Positions 54,272 to 64,000 of a stretch of DNA of 64,000 nucleotides are shown here, piece by piece. Position numbers and translations under genes: made by a program. The stretch lies in NCBI RefSeq assembly GCF_947172395.1, contig NC_069084.1, positions 18,663,418 through 18,727,417 of the forward strand, given 5' to 3'. Source of the DNA: Bicyclus anynana (taxonomy: Eukaryota; Arthropoda; Insecta; Lepidoptera; Nymphalidae). The notes under the pieces are model-generated. The model searched no databases, was not told the origin of the DNA, and worked only from the letters and a program-made list of their open reading frames with translations. Each line of letters starts with the position of its first letter. Position 1 is the stretch's first letter.

Positions 54272-55465
54272 GACGAAAATGAGATAGGTAAGCATGTCTG
54301 ACCATCACGGGATCTCAATCCATGTTTATTTGAAGTTAATTGATGATTTCAAGATGTCCTCAATCTATATCGCTTGCTTATATCAATATACATTTTTCAA
54401 ACATCGAATTGTGTATATTTCCGATTGTCTATGCGCAATGACGCGTGATGCCTGGCAGAGACAAACGCCTTTTTTTTGTACGGAACTAAAACTGTGACAT
54501 TGCCTCATAGCAATTACGAAATAAAGCAAAATAGGTAAGTAGCCCACCTACCCAGCCGAATTTCAACGGCTCAGGGAGTGACCTAAAGTACTCAGGTTCA
54601 ATCCTCATCCTTGTTATTTCTTATCTTTTTAACTTCCCGCAATCCTACTAGTAGGTACTTTCGCTACTTAGTCTACTTACTTACCTACCTGCTAAGCAGG
54701 TAATGCTAGCCACAAACGGTCAATTATTATTCTCACGTTTCTGTAGCACCCACGAATATAATTGATCGTGTGGTGGTCACTGCGTGCATGACGGCTCGAC
54801 TTGACGCAAAAAATATATTTGTTATTATTCCTGCCCACAAGTTTGAGCGCTTGCTCGTCTCTTGGAGACGGTAGTTCTAAGTAGGGAAGACAGGTACCTA
54901 GGTACCTACCTAATAATGAATTCACCAATCGAAATCGAAAATAGAATTTTCATCGCATTGAATCTCCACATTTTGAGTCCCTTTGAGTAGACCTACCATG
55001 ATATGCCAACTATTGAGCCGACTACGTCAGAAGGAGGGTAATGTATTTCGAGCGTACGAACTTGCCAAGAGATAAGCTTCTAAACCCAGGATACCTCGTC
55101 AGACGTTCAGTCATTCACAAGTTTTTTTTTGATTAGGTATTTCAAATTCGTCAAAACCTAAATCCATGCGGGCGAATTCTGTGACGAAGCTGTGGGAGTC
55201 CACCAGTAGCCTAGTAGGCAAATCTTTTTCTTTGCCACTAATAGGTACCTCCGTATACCTACGAATTAAAAAAATGTATAGTTTTATATTATAAGTCTGC
55301 TATCGCGACCTTCACTGGTCATCAAATCGTATCATTGTCTCGATATCTCATTTTTTCATTTCCGCGCGCATGTCTGCTGACAATTTGTCATACTATCTGG
55401 GGGGCCTACGCGCGGGTCGCAGTGCCCGTATCAACAGTTGGGAAATAATTTCATAATCATCAGCT

Positions 55466-55616
55466 ATAGCTTGGCAACTTCGTTCGTAACACTTCTGATG
55501 GTCCGTGCGGGCCGGGGGGCGTGTAGCGATGAATGAAAAACCCACGACTAAAGCACCTCACGCACGCACGATTTCACACCCGCGCAGTCTTTCCCCCCGT
55601 CGCCCGCATGCCATGG
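55466..55616 (-). mobile_element. MITE family E, copy 2 (one end missing)
   Basis: Inverse of 34719-34904: starts ATAGCTTGGCAACTTCGTTC and contains TTTCACACCCGCGCAGTC and CCCCGTCGCCCGCATG. The far terminal repeat is lost. Confidence 0.65.
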
Positions 55617-56637
55617 GATATAGAAAGGTATACAGATTACAGGGCCAGGCCCGCTTCCTTAAAATGCTAAGAGGAATTTAAAGTTTAGACGCACCACGCA
55701 GCTCTGATTCGGGTAAACAGGCTTTACGGGTGAAAGATTTTGATTCTGAAACGATCTAAGATTTATGATGGTGGTTATTGGGATAGAGTAACCTATCGAC
55801 GGCGACGGTTTAACGTGATCTCCGAGACATTGGGGTGTAGTAGCAAAACCAATTTCCCAATGCCGGGCTGCTACTGAGAATTTGTCAGAAGAAAAGCTCA
55901 ATATTTCTCAGCGTGATCGATTCGGGGATTCGAACCCAGGACCTGTTCATGTAGGCGCGGATTGCAACACCGTAGTGTGCCCATAGAATTATAATGTACC
56001 TACTTGTACCGAATCGTAAATCTATGAGTGTGCCTAATTACCTTCGTATTTAAAAGGTATTTAAGCTGGCTGCTGGTAATTATGACAATTAATTTTCCGC
56101 TGGCAATTTTATATGCCAGCAGGTAACGTGGCCAATTTGAGAAGAAAATCAAAATGGCGGACGTAGGAAGCATAATCATTTATTAATAAATAATTTTCAA
56201 TATTTTTTTCTAAAGCATACCTACTGTATCATAACTAAATTGTGGTTGGAACAACGATCATTATTCATTTCGATACGCCTACACACTTTCTCTCTTCCTA
56301 TATTTATTACATGAAAATATTATATTAGATTAGTTGGCAAGTTTGATTTACAATCATTCATGTTCTGCGGTAAGGTAAGTGGGTTTCATAATGTCAGGGA
56401 TTTTTTTTAGTCTCATAAATTAATAATATTGTAACAGTAGGCTGACGACTGTTAGTGCAGCATTTTTAATGATACCTATTAAATGCCTGTACCTATAGGT
56501 AATACACTCTGTACCTACCCTATACGTTATAGCTGCCACCTACATCCTATAAATCCCATAAAATCAAATACACTCACTTTTCGACATATTAAAGGTAGAT
56601 AGGAAACTCAATATCCAGGACCTGTATAGAATAAAAT

Positions 56638-56673
56638 TAGGTAGGTACTTACTTATTATTAAGTACCTACCTA
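56638..56673. repeat. Hairpin built from TAGGTA steps
   Basis: Arms TAGGTAGGTACTTA at 56638-56651 and its exact inverse at 56660-56673, with an 8-base loop. Confidence 0.8.
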
Positions 56674-56828
56674 CTAAAAATAAGTTTTAATGTATTATAT
56701 AAATGTGTAATGTACTGAGGTATGTAAAATGTAACGCAGCATTAATCATCTTGCGAACCCACTCTAAAGGATCAAATTCTACGCATCATACGCCCAACCC
56801 GAACTTCAAATTATACTCCGCGCCACAA

Positions 56829-56946
56829 AGCAAGTCCCGTAGATGCGGTGCTTACTTTCATTTGGTAGGTAATGGCGGTCCTTATTAATTTGTGTAAGGC
56901 GCTATCAATTTTAGTTCAGGTTTTAACCGCGGGACTTCTATCATGG
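56829..56946. mobile_element. MITE family D, decayed copy
   Basis: Interior ATTTGGTAGGTAATGGCGG, TTTGTGTAAGGCGCTATCAA and CCGCGGGACTTCTATCATGG align with 34252-34400. The left terminal repeat is mostly lost. Confidence 0.65.
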
Positions 56947-57469
56947 CGCAGTTTAGACAAACTTCACCTTTCAAAAATACTTGTAAACAGCAAACTTGAT
57001 TTAAATGAATTTTGATTTTGGCTGTGCTTGTCGTTGTTATGCGTCGACTCAACACCAATAACTCAGGTTGATGGACACAGGGGGGCACTTTATAGGACGT
57101 AATCCTTTGGCATATCCTGCAGTTTTGCTCTTTTTATAGGCGATACTTTTCTAACTACTAACAGCAAGCGATGCGTAAATTTTTTTTGTGACGTCAGAAA
57201 TCCAAAACCAATCGATGATATCTCTATCTTTCTTCCTATTCCAAAGAAAAGCGATAATTTGATCGTTGACATTGTATGTTAAGGATACGCTTTGAGATAT
57301 CTAAAACCTGTTGCCGTATGCCTGAGAGAAAGGGAAACCAGACAGTGGCGCCGTAACGCGTTACGTTACGAAACGGTTTACCCTCCCATAAGAAGTTATT
57401 ACTTCAAAAATGATGTTGTTTGAGTAAAACGCCATAGATTTAGTTTTTACAGTATATTGTCAGCTGTGC

Positions 57470-57591
57470 CTACGCGTCTGCGATGGTGACCTCCACCTCA
57501 ACACCAGGCTCGATGTTGATGGAGGTGATCTGCTTGACAATCTCTGACGGTGAGTGCAGGTCTATCACACGCTTGTGGATGCGCATCTGGA

Positions 57592-57625
<34 letters not shown>

Positions 57626-60079
57626 GGTCTTCCTGGTGGTGATGCGCAGGATCTTAGTTGGCATACGAACTGGACCCTGAAAGTACATACAAATGGAATC
57701 AGAAAATTTCATTTTTCAAGTAGGTACACAAACAATATTCTTCTCAGAACAAGTAAGACCACAATTATAATAATACTAGCTGACGCCGCGCGGTTTTACC
57801 CGCGAGGTTCCCTTTCCAGTAGGAAAACGGGGATAATATATTGCCTATAGCATTCCTCGATAAATGAGCTATCTAATACAAAAAGAATTTTTCAAATCAG
57901 ATCAGTAGTTCCTGAGGTTAGCGTGTTCAATCAAACAAACTCTTCGGCTTTATAATATTAATATAGAAATATAAATTCTCCCTTGCAATCAGAGCTTGCA
58001 GTCACTGACATACTCTGATAGCATTTGGGATGGACAGTTTGATGCAAACCCTCTGCCTTTGTAGGCCTCTAGGAGTTGTCTATATATAAGTACTTTTCTC
58101 CAAATTACTTAAAGAAAAAATTATTAGACATAAAGCATGTCTGTAGCTTCCCTATGAGCAGAATACAGCATCAAGAGCATGCACACTGCACTTTGAGAAG
58201 CTCTGCTTTAGCACCAGTTTGGTGAACACAAACGTATAGACATTTTGTGTTTTCATCAAGGTGCCAAACTATGAATATTTTACTGTTCCTAGCTTTATTT
58301 ATATTTTATATGAAAACATAATCACACTGGACTACAAAATCACCCTCAACATAGGACTAACAACATATTTAAAAAAAAATAGATACATTTCATCCACTAG
58401 TGGCAACACCAGAAACAATGCTAATCTTTCATTGGTCAATATTTTATTGTAGGCCTAGAAAGATGCACCCAGAACAGTGCTAAGCCAATTTTAAAACCTA
58501 AATATTTAAGATTAAGAAGTCGGACATACATTGTAGTCAACATCTTGTTTATGAAAGACATAAAATATTAATAATATAAATAGTTTACATCTTATCATAA
58601 TGTACGGTAGCTCCTGTTAGGAGTTAAATACTTAAGAATGATTCACATGCTAAAGCAGTCATCTGTACTTTTTAACTGACTTCAAAGTACCTATGTGCAG
58701 TGATATTTATTTGTGGACCATTAATTTTAAAAATTCTTTTACATAATTAATTTCACATAGTTTCATACAAAAGGTTGAAGATCCTAATACATCCATATCA
58801 TAAGCAGTGTGAAAATATAGCCAGATTCTGTTTTCCCTACCACCTACAATAAGGGTACCTTGAAGTAAAGGCATCTTCTAGGAAAGTGTGTTTCATCATA
58901 TGATGCTTCTTTACTTATTAGTCAATCTATTCTGGGATATCTGTTTGGTTTGCATGCATTGGTAAGATGTTCAATCTAATACATTTGTGTATATGTCACA
59001 ACACAAAGTCAGTTTTACGATCAAACTCCATTCAAATGTTTGTCTGCACAACTTACCACTACATCTAAAGGCCTTAAAGTGACAGTTGCCTTCTGTACTT
59101 TCTCATGAATAAATAAATTATTATTATTTTTTTTTTTTTATGCCCTAAGACATTCATAATACATACTATTATCATAAATTAGTGAATTGTTACTGTCCAC
59201 ATGCTATCTGAAAAACACTATACACTGGTAGCATAGTCACCTGCGGGGTAATGAGGAAGATATAGATAACAGACTAGTGAAAGCACAGGGCGCATATGCG
59301 ATGTTGCACACAGTCTGGCGTTCTAAGGTGCTCTCTAGATCAATGAAGCTGCCATGCTGCTAGTGTAGAGCAACACATGGCATTCATGTGCATCGGGCGT
59401 CCAAACAGAGAGGATATCACAAGATGCACTGTTTGGAATAAAAAGCTTATTTATTTATTTATAATAAGCAGATTAGTACCTTCACACGCAGCTTCTGTTT
59501 CTTGGCGCCATTTATCAAGTCGGAGCAGACTTTCTCCAGTGAGCGCACGTTGCGCGACGTGAGGGTGATACGGATGCGGTGGATGGGGGACACCTCCGCC
59601 TGGGGCTTCTCGATGTCCTTGCCTGACACTGCGGCGGCTGCCTGCAAGTATGGAGTGGTTACCCATATTAAGCAATTTGCTGTAGATACATTATGGTTGA
59701 ATTCATGAACCTAACGATTGTATTATTTATATTAAGCATGTTACTCTATACTTTTACATGTCACATGTAAGTAATGTTACAAGTCGTGAAAAAATCTTTG
59801 CCTGGCATAAAATATGTATTGTGTGTAATAGAGAAGTTATCTTAACTATCTATATTATATTATCAGATTTATGTATGATAAACATTATTGAAGATTCAAA
59901 TAGTTACTGATTTACATGATTCAGATCAAATTGTTAAAAAGTTCAATACAAAGTTAATAATTTGGGTCAGGACACATGTGAACATAACCTATAACTGTAA
60001 ACATCGCAAATTTTTCATGTAAATGTCGGGCTTTCGGGAAAATTTCAAAGATTAACGAAACCAGGGTTGAACTTACCAT
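57470..60079 (-). CDS. RpS20: 40S ribosomal protein S20 (uS10), three coding exons, 123 aa
   Basis: Exons are 60077-60079, 59480-59641 and 57470-57676, all phase 0 with GT-AG introns (435 and 1803 bp). Exon 1 codes only for the initiator ATG. Exon 2 starts AAAAVSGKDIEKPQAEV and contains HRIRITLTSRNVRSLEKVC. Exon 3 runs from GPVRMPTKILRITTRKTPCG to IEPGVEVEVTIADA. Length and sequence match the uS10 family with no gaps. It is a structural protein in the head of the small ribosomal subunit. The start follows the family: no upstream ATG is in frame with exon 2, and the ATG-GTAAGT junction restores the expected Met-Ala-Ala N-terminus. The 5' flank has a pyrimidine tract typical of ribosomal protein genes. 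Confidence 0.95.
57775..57960 (+). repeat. Dispersed repeat in RpS20 intron 2
   Basis: Copy of the 39465-39650 family, beginning ACTAGCTGACGCCGCGCGGT and ending near TCAATCAAACAAACTC. Older LINE-tail-like scraps follow at 58670-58760 and 58855-58910. The rest of the 1.8-kb intron is AT-rich without recognisable content. Confidence 0.55.
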
Positions 60080-60190
60080 TTTAATGCGATTTCCCGGTCG
60101 AGATAAACAACTTTTCTAATAAAAATTGCTCAGCGCTGAACCGGAGAACAGCGAACGGAAACGTCACTTTTTCAAAGAGGAAAGAAAATA
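60080..60190 (-). promoter_or_regulatory. RpS20 5'UTR and TOP-like promoter start
   Basis: On the minus strand a pyrimidine run TTTCTTTCCTCTTTG at 60187-60173 lies about 100 bases upstream of the ATG. Ribosomal protein mRNAs commonly start in such a 5' terminal oligopyrimidine tract, which mediates growth-dependent translation. The exact cap site is inferred. Confidence 0.5.
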
Positions 60191-61220
60191 AACGCATAGA
60201 TTATAGACATATAAAAATGACCAGAGACTAAGATTACGCTTTTACTTTAAACTATAGTATCTATGACTTTCACATATAATATTAATTTCATAAAATTTGT
60301 TTAAAAAGCATAATATGTAAAAAAAAACTAAAAAGAATTAACCAATACTATGCGATCTTTGGTCAATAAGATATCGTAAAATTATCGTGCTAATGCTATG
60401 AATGGAGCAAAGTGCTCTACTGATAAAATTGTGGGGTTGCAAGACACTAAAATATAAGACATTGTAAAATACCCTACCATTTTTAACCGACTTCATAAAA
60501 AAGGAGGAGGTTCTGAATACGACACGTATGTTTTTTTATGTTTATTACCTCATAACTTCATTTATTAACCAATTTTGAATTTTTATTTGATTGAGTGAGT
60601 ATCTATTTTCCATATTGATCCCATTTGATTTTAAAATGTCAATGAAAATGTCCTTTCTATGGATCGGTTTGAAGATATAACCGACAATATAATTACCGAT
60701 GATTTTTAACCGACTTCCAAAAAGGAGGAGGTTCTACGTTCGGCTGTATGTATGTCTTTTTTATTTTTATTTTTTATTTTGTATTAATTACGTGACCCGG
60801 CTAACGTTGTTTTGCCTTATTTTTGACCATCAACACCACTTAGGGATACGAAAAATAAATGGTGGTTGATTTTCAGACCTACCCGAAATGCACATAAAAT
60901 TTCATAAAAATCGGACCAGCCGTTATAGAAGAGTTTGGTAACAAAAAAACGCGACACGAGAGTTTTACGTGTTAGGAATACTAACACTACTTTTAATAGA
61001 GTTAAACCTAATAAATAAGGGAATTACAGACTTAGTAAACATTAAGCTTGTTACTGTCGAAATTTCTGAAACAAGCAATATGTAATGTAAAAGTTACTAA
61101 AATGAGACATTAATTACAATTAGTTAAACATAATACAAAAAAGGGTCTCTACATAAGAATCTAGTAACTTAATAAATACATAAATAAAATTTTTAACACT
61201 TTCCCATTTATCTTCATTAC
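60191..61220. other. Spacer between RpS20 promoter and TRAPPC2L 3' end
   Basis: 1.0 kb, AT-rich. About half is a dispersed repeat in two tandem partial copies (60477-60690 and 60704-60960). No gene. The TRAPPC2L polyadenylation site probably lies here; the only candidate I see is a weak ATTAAA on the minus strand near 60992. Confidence 0.55.
60477..60960 (+). repeat. Two adjacent copies of an ACCGACTT...AAAGGAGGAGG repeat
   Basis: TTTTTAACCGACTTC followed by AAAAGGAGGAGGTTCT occurs at 60480-60520 and again at 60706-60740. The same motif is at 38570-38600 and, reversed, at 21640-21668. The second copy continues into AAATCGGACCAGCCGTTATAG, typical of a lepidopteran repeat tail. Confidence 0.6.
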
Positions 61221-62202
61221 TCAAACATTGTTTAACATTAAGCTTTTCACTTGTTTATCAAATTTTCTGAAACAAAAGAACATAATCAAAAATTCGATTT
61301 GTATATTTGTATAAAACAATTACAGATTAGCTAAATATACTTACAGTGAAGTGATCTGATCGCCAGGTAAGTGGAAAGGATTGCAAATAGCGTCGGCATA
61401 TAAAGCATGAAGTCTACGAAGAGCAGTCCTGACCTCTGCATCTCTTATGTTACTCCCAGGCGATGTCGAGCTTGTCACAAGTACAAGTTTTATTCTTGTA
61501 TTGGTAACATAACCATATCTAAAAAACATGATTTTATAAAATAGGTACAAAGATTCATTTAATTTCATTATGATTATACTCGTAATTAAAGTAATTATTT
61601 TTGTACATTTTATGAGTATCAGTGGAATACAGCAAACCGAGATATAGATCGCGTAAATCAGCTCGAGCTGTATTTGTACTGGAGTTGGTGTTGCTATTGT
61701 TAGTTGTTGATAGTCTCTCTTCCAACGCATCAAGAGCAGTGTGAACTAGCCACTGCCTGGATAGCTCATTATCCGCATTAGGGTCATTACCTATTCCACC
61801 AATGTACAATGGTGAGTTCTGAAAACAAAAAAAAATCAATAGCATACTCATGGAACATGATAATAGTTTACCGAATACTATTTTGCCAATTATAAAAGAA
61901 TAAGAAGTGTTAGGAAAACTTGATCGACTCTAGTTTACCCCGTAAATGAGGTAAATTCAAAGCGTCTTTGTCTATTGCTTTGTAAAAAATGTCACTATGA
62001 CAGATAAAATTGACGTATGAAAAATTTATAATTTTTGGAAATGAAATGTACAACAAAGAAAACTACAATTTCGTTTGATTGTAATACAAACAATTTACAC
62101 TAAAGTTAAGGAGGTGGTAGTGTACATTAATAAAGACAAAACTTGACAAAAAATTGTGTAAAAACTTACATCTTTCCCAATAACAGCCACACAAACAGCC
62201 AT
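61221..62202 (-). CDS. TRAPPC2L: Trafficking protein particle complex subunit 2-like (four exons, 154 aa)
   Basis: Exons are 62170-62202, 61607-61818, 61345-61518 and 61221-61266, each with GT-AG junctions. The product starts MAVCVAVIGKD-NSPLYI and contains WLVHTALDALEERL, DLRDLYLGLLYSTDTHKIYG and YVTNTRIKLVLVT. Then follow RRLHALYADAICNPF and LPGDQITS, ending LKFDKQVKSLMLNNV. This is the sedlin-like longin fold of TRAPPC2L, a TRAPP subunit that helps tether ER-Golgi vesicles and activate Rab GTPases. Usual length is about 140 residues; the surplus is a Thr/Asn/Ser-rich insert at about residues 48-61. The last coding exon (15 residues) is short but in frame and matches the family C-terminus (F-D-x-x-V). 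The gene is divergent from VHL, sharing a 370-bp promoter. Confidence 0.9.
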
Positions 62203-62572
62203 TGCAGTTTTAGAAGTGGAAGTGATAATGATTATTAAACGTCAACATGACATTAATTTCGATTTGTACGATTGGCGGCATTGTTTAAATTCACGATCAA
62301 GTTATTAATTATTTTATTATTTATTAATTAATAATGTAAAGAAAATATTGTCGCCGTGTGATTTATCGATAATTTTTCTATACATTTACAACGATATTCA
62401 TTAAAATGTATTAAACTTTATTGTGATTTGTTCGTTTATTCGTTTGACGATAACAAAAAACAGAACCAAGTGAAATGACGACGTTATGAACTGTTTCGTA
62501 TGTTGTTCTATGATAATTTGTTCTTAAATCGGTATAAAAGTGTTTCCGATAATTTACAAGAACCATAATAAT
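62203..62572. promoter_or_regulatory. Bidirectional TRAPPC2L-VHL promoter
   Basis: 370 bp separate the two start codons on opposite strands. A palindromic TATCGATA at 62364-62371 equals the DRE core bound by DREF in insects, which is frequent in housekeeping head-to-head promoters. No TATA box is clear on either side. A shared promoter is inferred from the spacing. Confidence 0.6.
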
Positions 62573-63106
62573 ATGATGGATCGCGAAAGGCGACAGCTCG
62601 AGGATGAGGAGCCGGGTGTGTTACTATACGAGGAAGATGAGAAAGGGCAGCTCGTCGTAGTCAAGTCGTTGGAGTCAGCGTCGAGCGCGTACCTGCGTTT
62701 CACGAATAGAACTTCGCGGGCTGTCGACGTCTGGTGGAGGGACTTCAGCGGCGTGAAGAAACACTACGTCAGGTTGCAAGCGGACACTTACTTCGACATC
62801 AACTCATTCATAACACACCCATGGGAGTTCTCTGATGTAGCGACAAAAGAGACATGTGTGATTAACAATAAAGCAATATTCCGACCACCAAGCAACATAG
62901 GAGGAATGTTGTATAGAACAAATTGGAATATCACTATCAGAGTCAGATCTCTACGCAGGAGTGCAATGCTCGTACTGGCGCAGCGCCTCAATGATCCTGC
63001 AGCGGTTGATGCTCTGGGGCTGCCCAGGGTGCTGGCGGAGGAAATAAAAAAGTTGATTACAGTTTTCCACAGGCCGCATACACCTACACCACCCCAGCGG
63101 GACTGA
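62573..63106 (+). CDS. VHL: von Hippel-Lindau protein (intronless, 177 aa)
   Basis: Substrate receptor of the Elongin-B/C-cullin-2 ubiquitin ligase, which recognises hydroxylated HIF-alpha. The beta domain aligns without gaps in key places: YLRFTNRTSRAVDVWW against human FCNRSPR...W; HYVRL keeps Tyr98; INSFITHPWEF keeps Ser111, His115 and Trp117, with Asn for His110. The alpha domain (VRSLRRSAMLVLAQRL) sits where the human BC-box is, but has Ala at the Cys162 position. The start is the first of two consecutive ATG codons (62573); the frame opens upstream at a GTG only. Length is close to insect VHL and shorter than the longest human form (213). The C-terminus ends in a Pro-Thr-rich stretch. 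Confidence 0.92.
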   Translation: MMDRERRQLEDEEPGVLLYEEDEKGQLVVVKSLESASSAYLRFTNRTSRAVDVWWRDFSGVKKHYVRLQADTYFDINSFITHPWEFSDVATKETCVINNKAIFRPPSNIGGMLYRTNWNITIRVRSLRRSAMLVLAQRLNDPAAVDALGLPRVLAEEIKKLITVFHRPHTPTPPQRD

Positions 63107-63311
63107 CGTCAGATCATCTTTACGATAGTTGTGATGGCTATATTCCTGTATCTGTTATGGTGTTACTTTCATTACCTCGTCACTAAGGTGTTTGTCAAGC
63201 TTTTCAAATGATTAAGTTATACCATCACTTAAGTTTATGAGAATGCAGGTATGTAATAGCACGCGGAAACTAAAATGCTAATGTGGTTTTATAAATAATC
63301 TTTTATTATAT

Positions 63312-63317
63312 AATAAA
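63312..63317 (+). terminator. VHL polyadenylation signal
   Basis: AATAAA in an AT-rich context about 210 bases after the stop codon. It is the first canonical hexamer downstream on the coding strand. Confidence 0.6.
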
Positions 63318-63802
63318 CTAAATTTTAATGAATTTTTATGTCATTCAGGCCACTAATATAAGTCTTGTGCGAATTAAAGATAATTGCATGTCTGACTATA
63401 TCTGAATATCCTATAACTATAAGGAAAAAAGAGTGCACACATATTTCTACAGCAATTGTGCAAGTTAATTAATTTTTTTACCTGCATCTACGTAACATAT
63501 GAATTCTTCAATATAATTCATGGCAAATTCAAACTTTTGGTGCAATAATGTAAATGCTTTTTATCTGTGATCTAATTTTTTTGTTTAATCAATATTTAAT
63601 TAATGAATTAATAGGTACTATGCCACATATTTTTATTTTAGCAAATGAAGGCCTCAAAGGCACCCTGTGTACAATATTTTGTTATGAGTATGGTTTCATA
63701 AACAATTGTTATGTAAATAATATAATTATAGATCTTCTATATAAAATCTATTATTACCATGTTAATTTTTATTAAGTTGTTCATCCTGTTTTAAACATTA
63801 AG

Positions 63803-63846
63803 GGACACCTAATTATAAACTGGCTGTTAACTATAATTAGGTGTCC
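63803..63846. repeat. 15-bp-arm hairpin
   Basis: Arms GGACACCTAATTATA at 63803-63817 and its exact inverse at 63832-63846 enclose 14 bases. ATTA lies just outside on both sides. Confidence 0.85.
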
Positions 63847-64000
63847 ATTAATGAAATAGGTATATTCATATAAAAATTTATTTTTGATTTTTATTTATTT
63901 ATTTCAATCTGATAATTTATTTAGGTCATTGTAAAAGTTTGAATGTACTTATATAAGCACTACTTTGCATATTGGTGTGTATAAAACTTGACCCTCTGTT

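Larger units (their letters stand above)
49868..57469. other. Repeat-rich intergenic region, right part
   Basis: About 7.6 kb without a supported host gene. LINE, SINE, MITE and hairpin features are listed separately. Around 50580-50690 and 55900-55975 are reversed B-box-like heads of a further, decayed tRNA-type SINE family (also near 38280-38340 and 41460-41515). Stretches 52510-53680 and 54280-55450 show nothing recognisable beyond many TACCTA/TAGGTA steps. A 14-bp palindrome CGTAACGCGTTACG is at 57352-57365. Confidence 0.6.
63107..64000 (+). other. VHL 3'UTR and downstream AT-rich DNA
   Basis: A canonical AATAAA lies at 63312-63317, about 210 bases after the VHL stop, and probably ends the mRNA. 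Beyond it the sequence is AT-rich with no gene I can support; the open frame at 63554-63775 is low-complexity. A 15-bp-arm hairpin is at 63803-63846. Confidence 0.6.

Overview
The window looks like nuclear DNA of a moth or butterfly. The protein-coding exons are insect-like and split by GT-AG introns. Intergenic DNA is AT-rich, full of TAGGTA/TACCTA steps, and crowded with tRNA-headed SINEs, LINE 3' ends with (TGA)n tails and small DNA-transposon derivatives (MITEs) of the kind found in Lepidoptera. I cannot name the species. There is no bacterial, phage or CRISPR content.

Left part (1-33.5 kb): a head-to-tail beta-tubulin cluster, all on the minus strand. Each gene has a 57-base first coding exon ending after residue 19. 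Gene C contributes only that exon (2759-2815); its body must lie left of base 1. Gene A (11066-15871) and gene B (24118-33218) are complete and each encode 447 residues. C and A share first exon, promoter and intron start; A and B share last exon and 3' flank. The A and B last exons are a mosaic of nearly identical and strongly diverged blocks, which suggests gene conversion. The proteins differ at eight positions, including residue 200 (Phe in A, Tyr in B). A two-exon MADF-BESS transcription-factor-like gene (17868-19609, minus) lies between A and B.

Middle (33.5-57.4 kb): about 24 kb with no recognisable host gene. It holds a 5'-truncated non-LTR reverse transcriptase, many SINE and LINE fragments, hAT-type MITEs with 8-bp target-site duplications, and several long near-perfect hairpins.

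Right part (57.4-64 kb): a compact housekeeping block. RpS20 (minus, three coding exons, the first only the ATG) is followed by TRAPPC2L (minus, four exons). TRAPPC2L shares a 370-bp head-to-head promoter with an intronless von Hippel-Lindau (VHL) gene (plus). That promoter contains the palindrome TATCGATA.

Functionally, the tubulins supply microtubule subunits, RpS20 belongs to the small ribosomal subunit, TRAPPC2L to the TRAPP vesicle-tethering complexes, and VHL to a cullin-2 ubiquitin ligase. Apart from the tubulin cluster the genes are not obviously linked in function. I saw no clear undescribed multi-gene system. The strongest leads are the tubulin mosaic, the shared inverted repeat upstream of C and A, and the unexplained hairpins.
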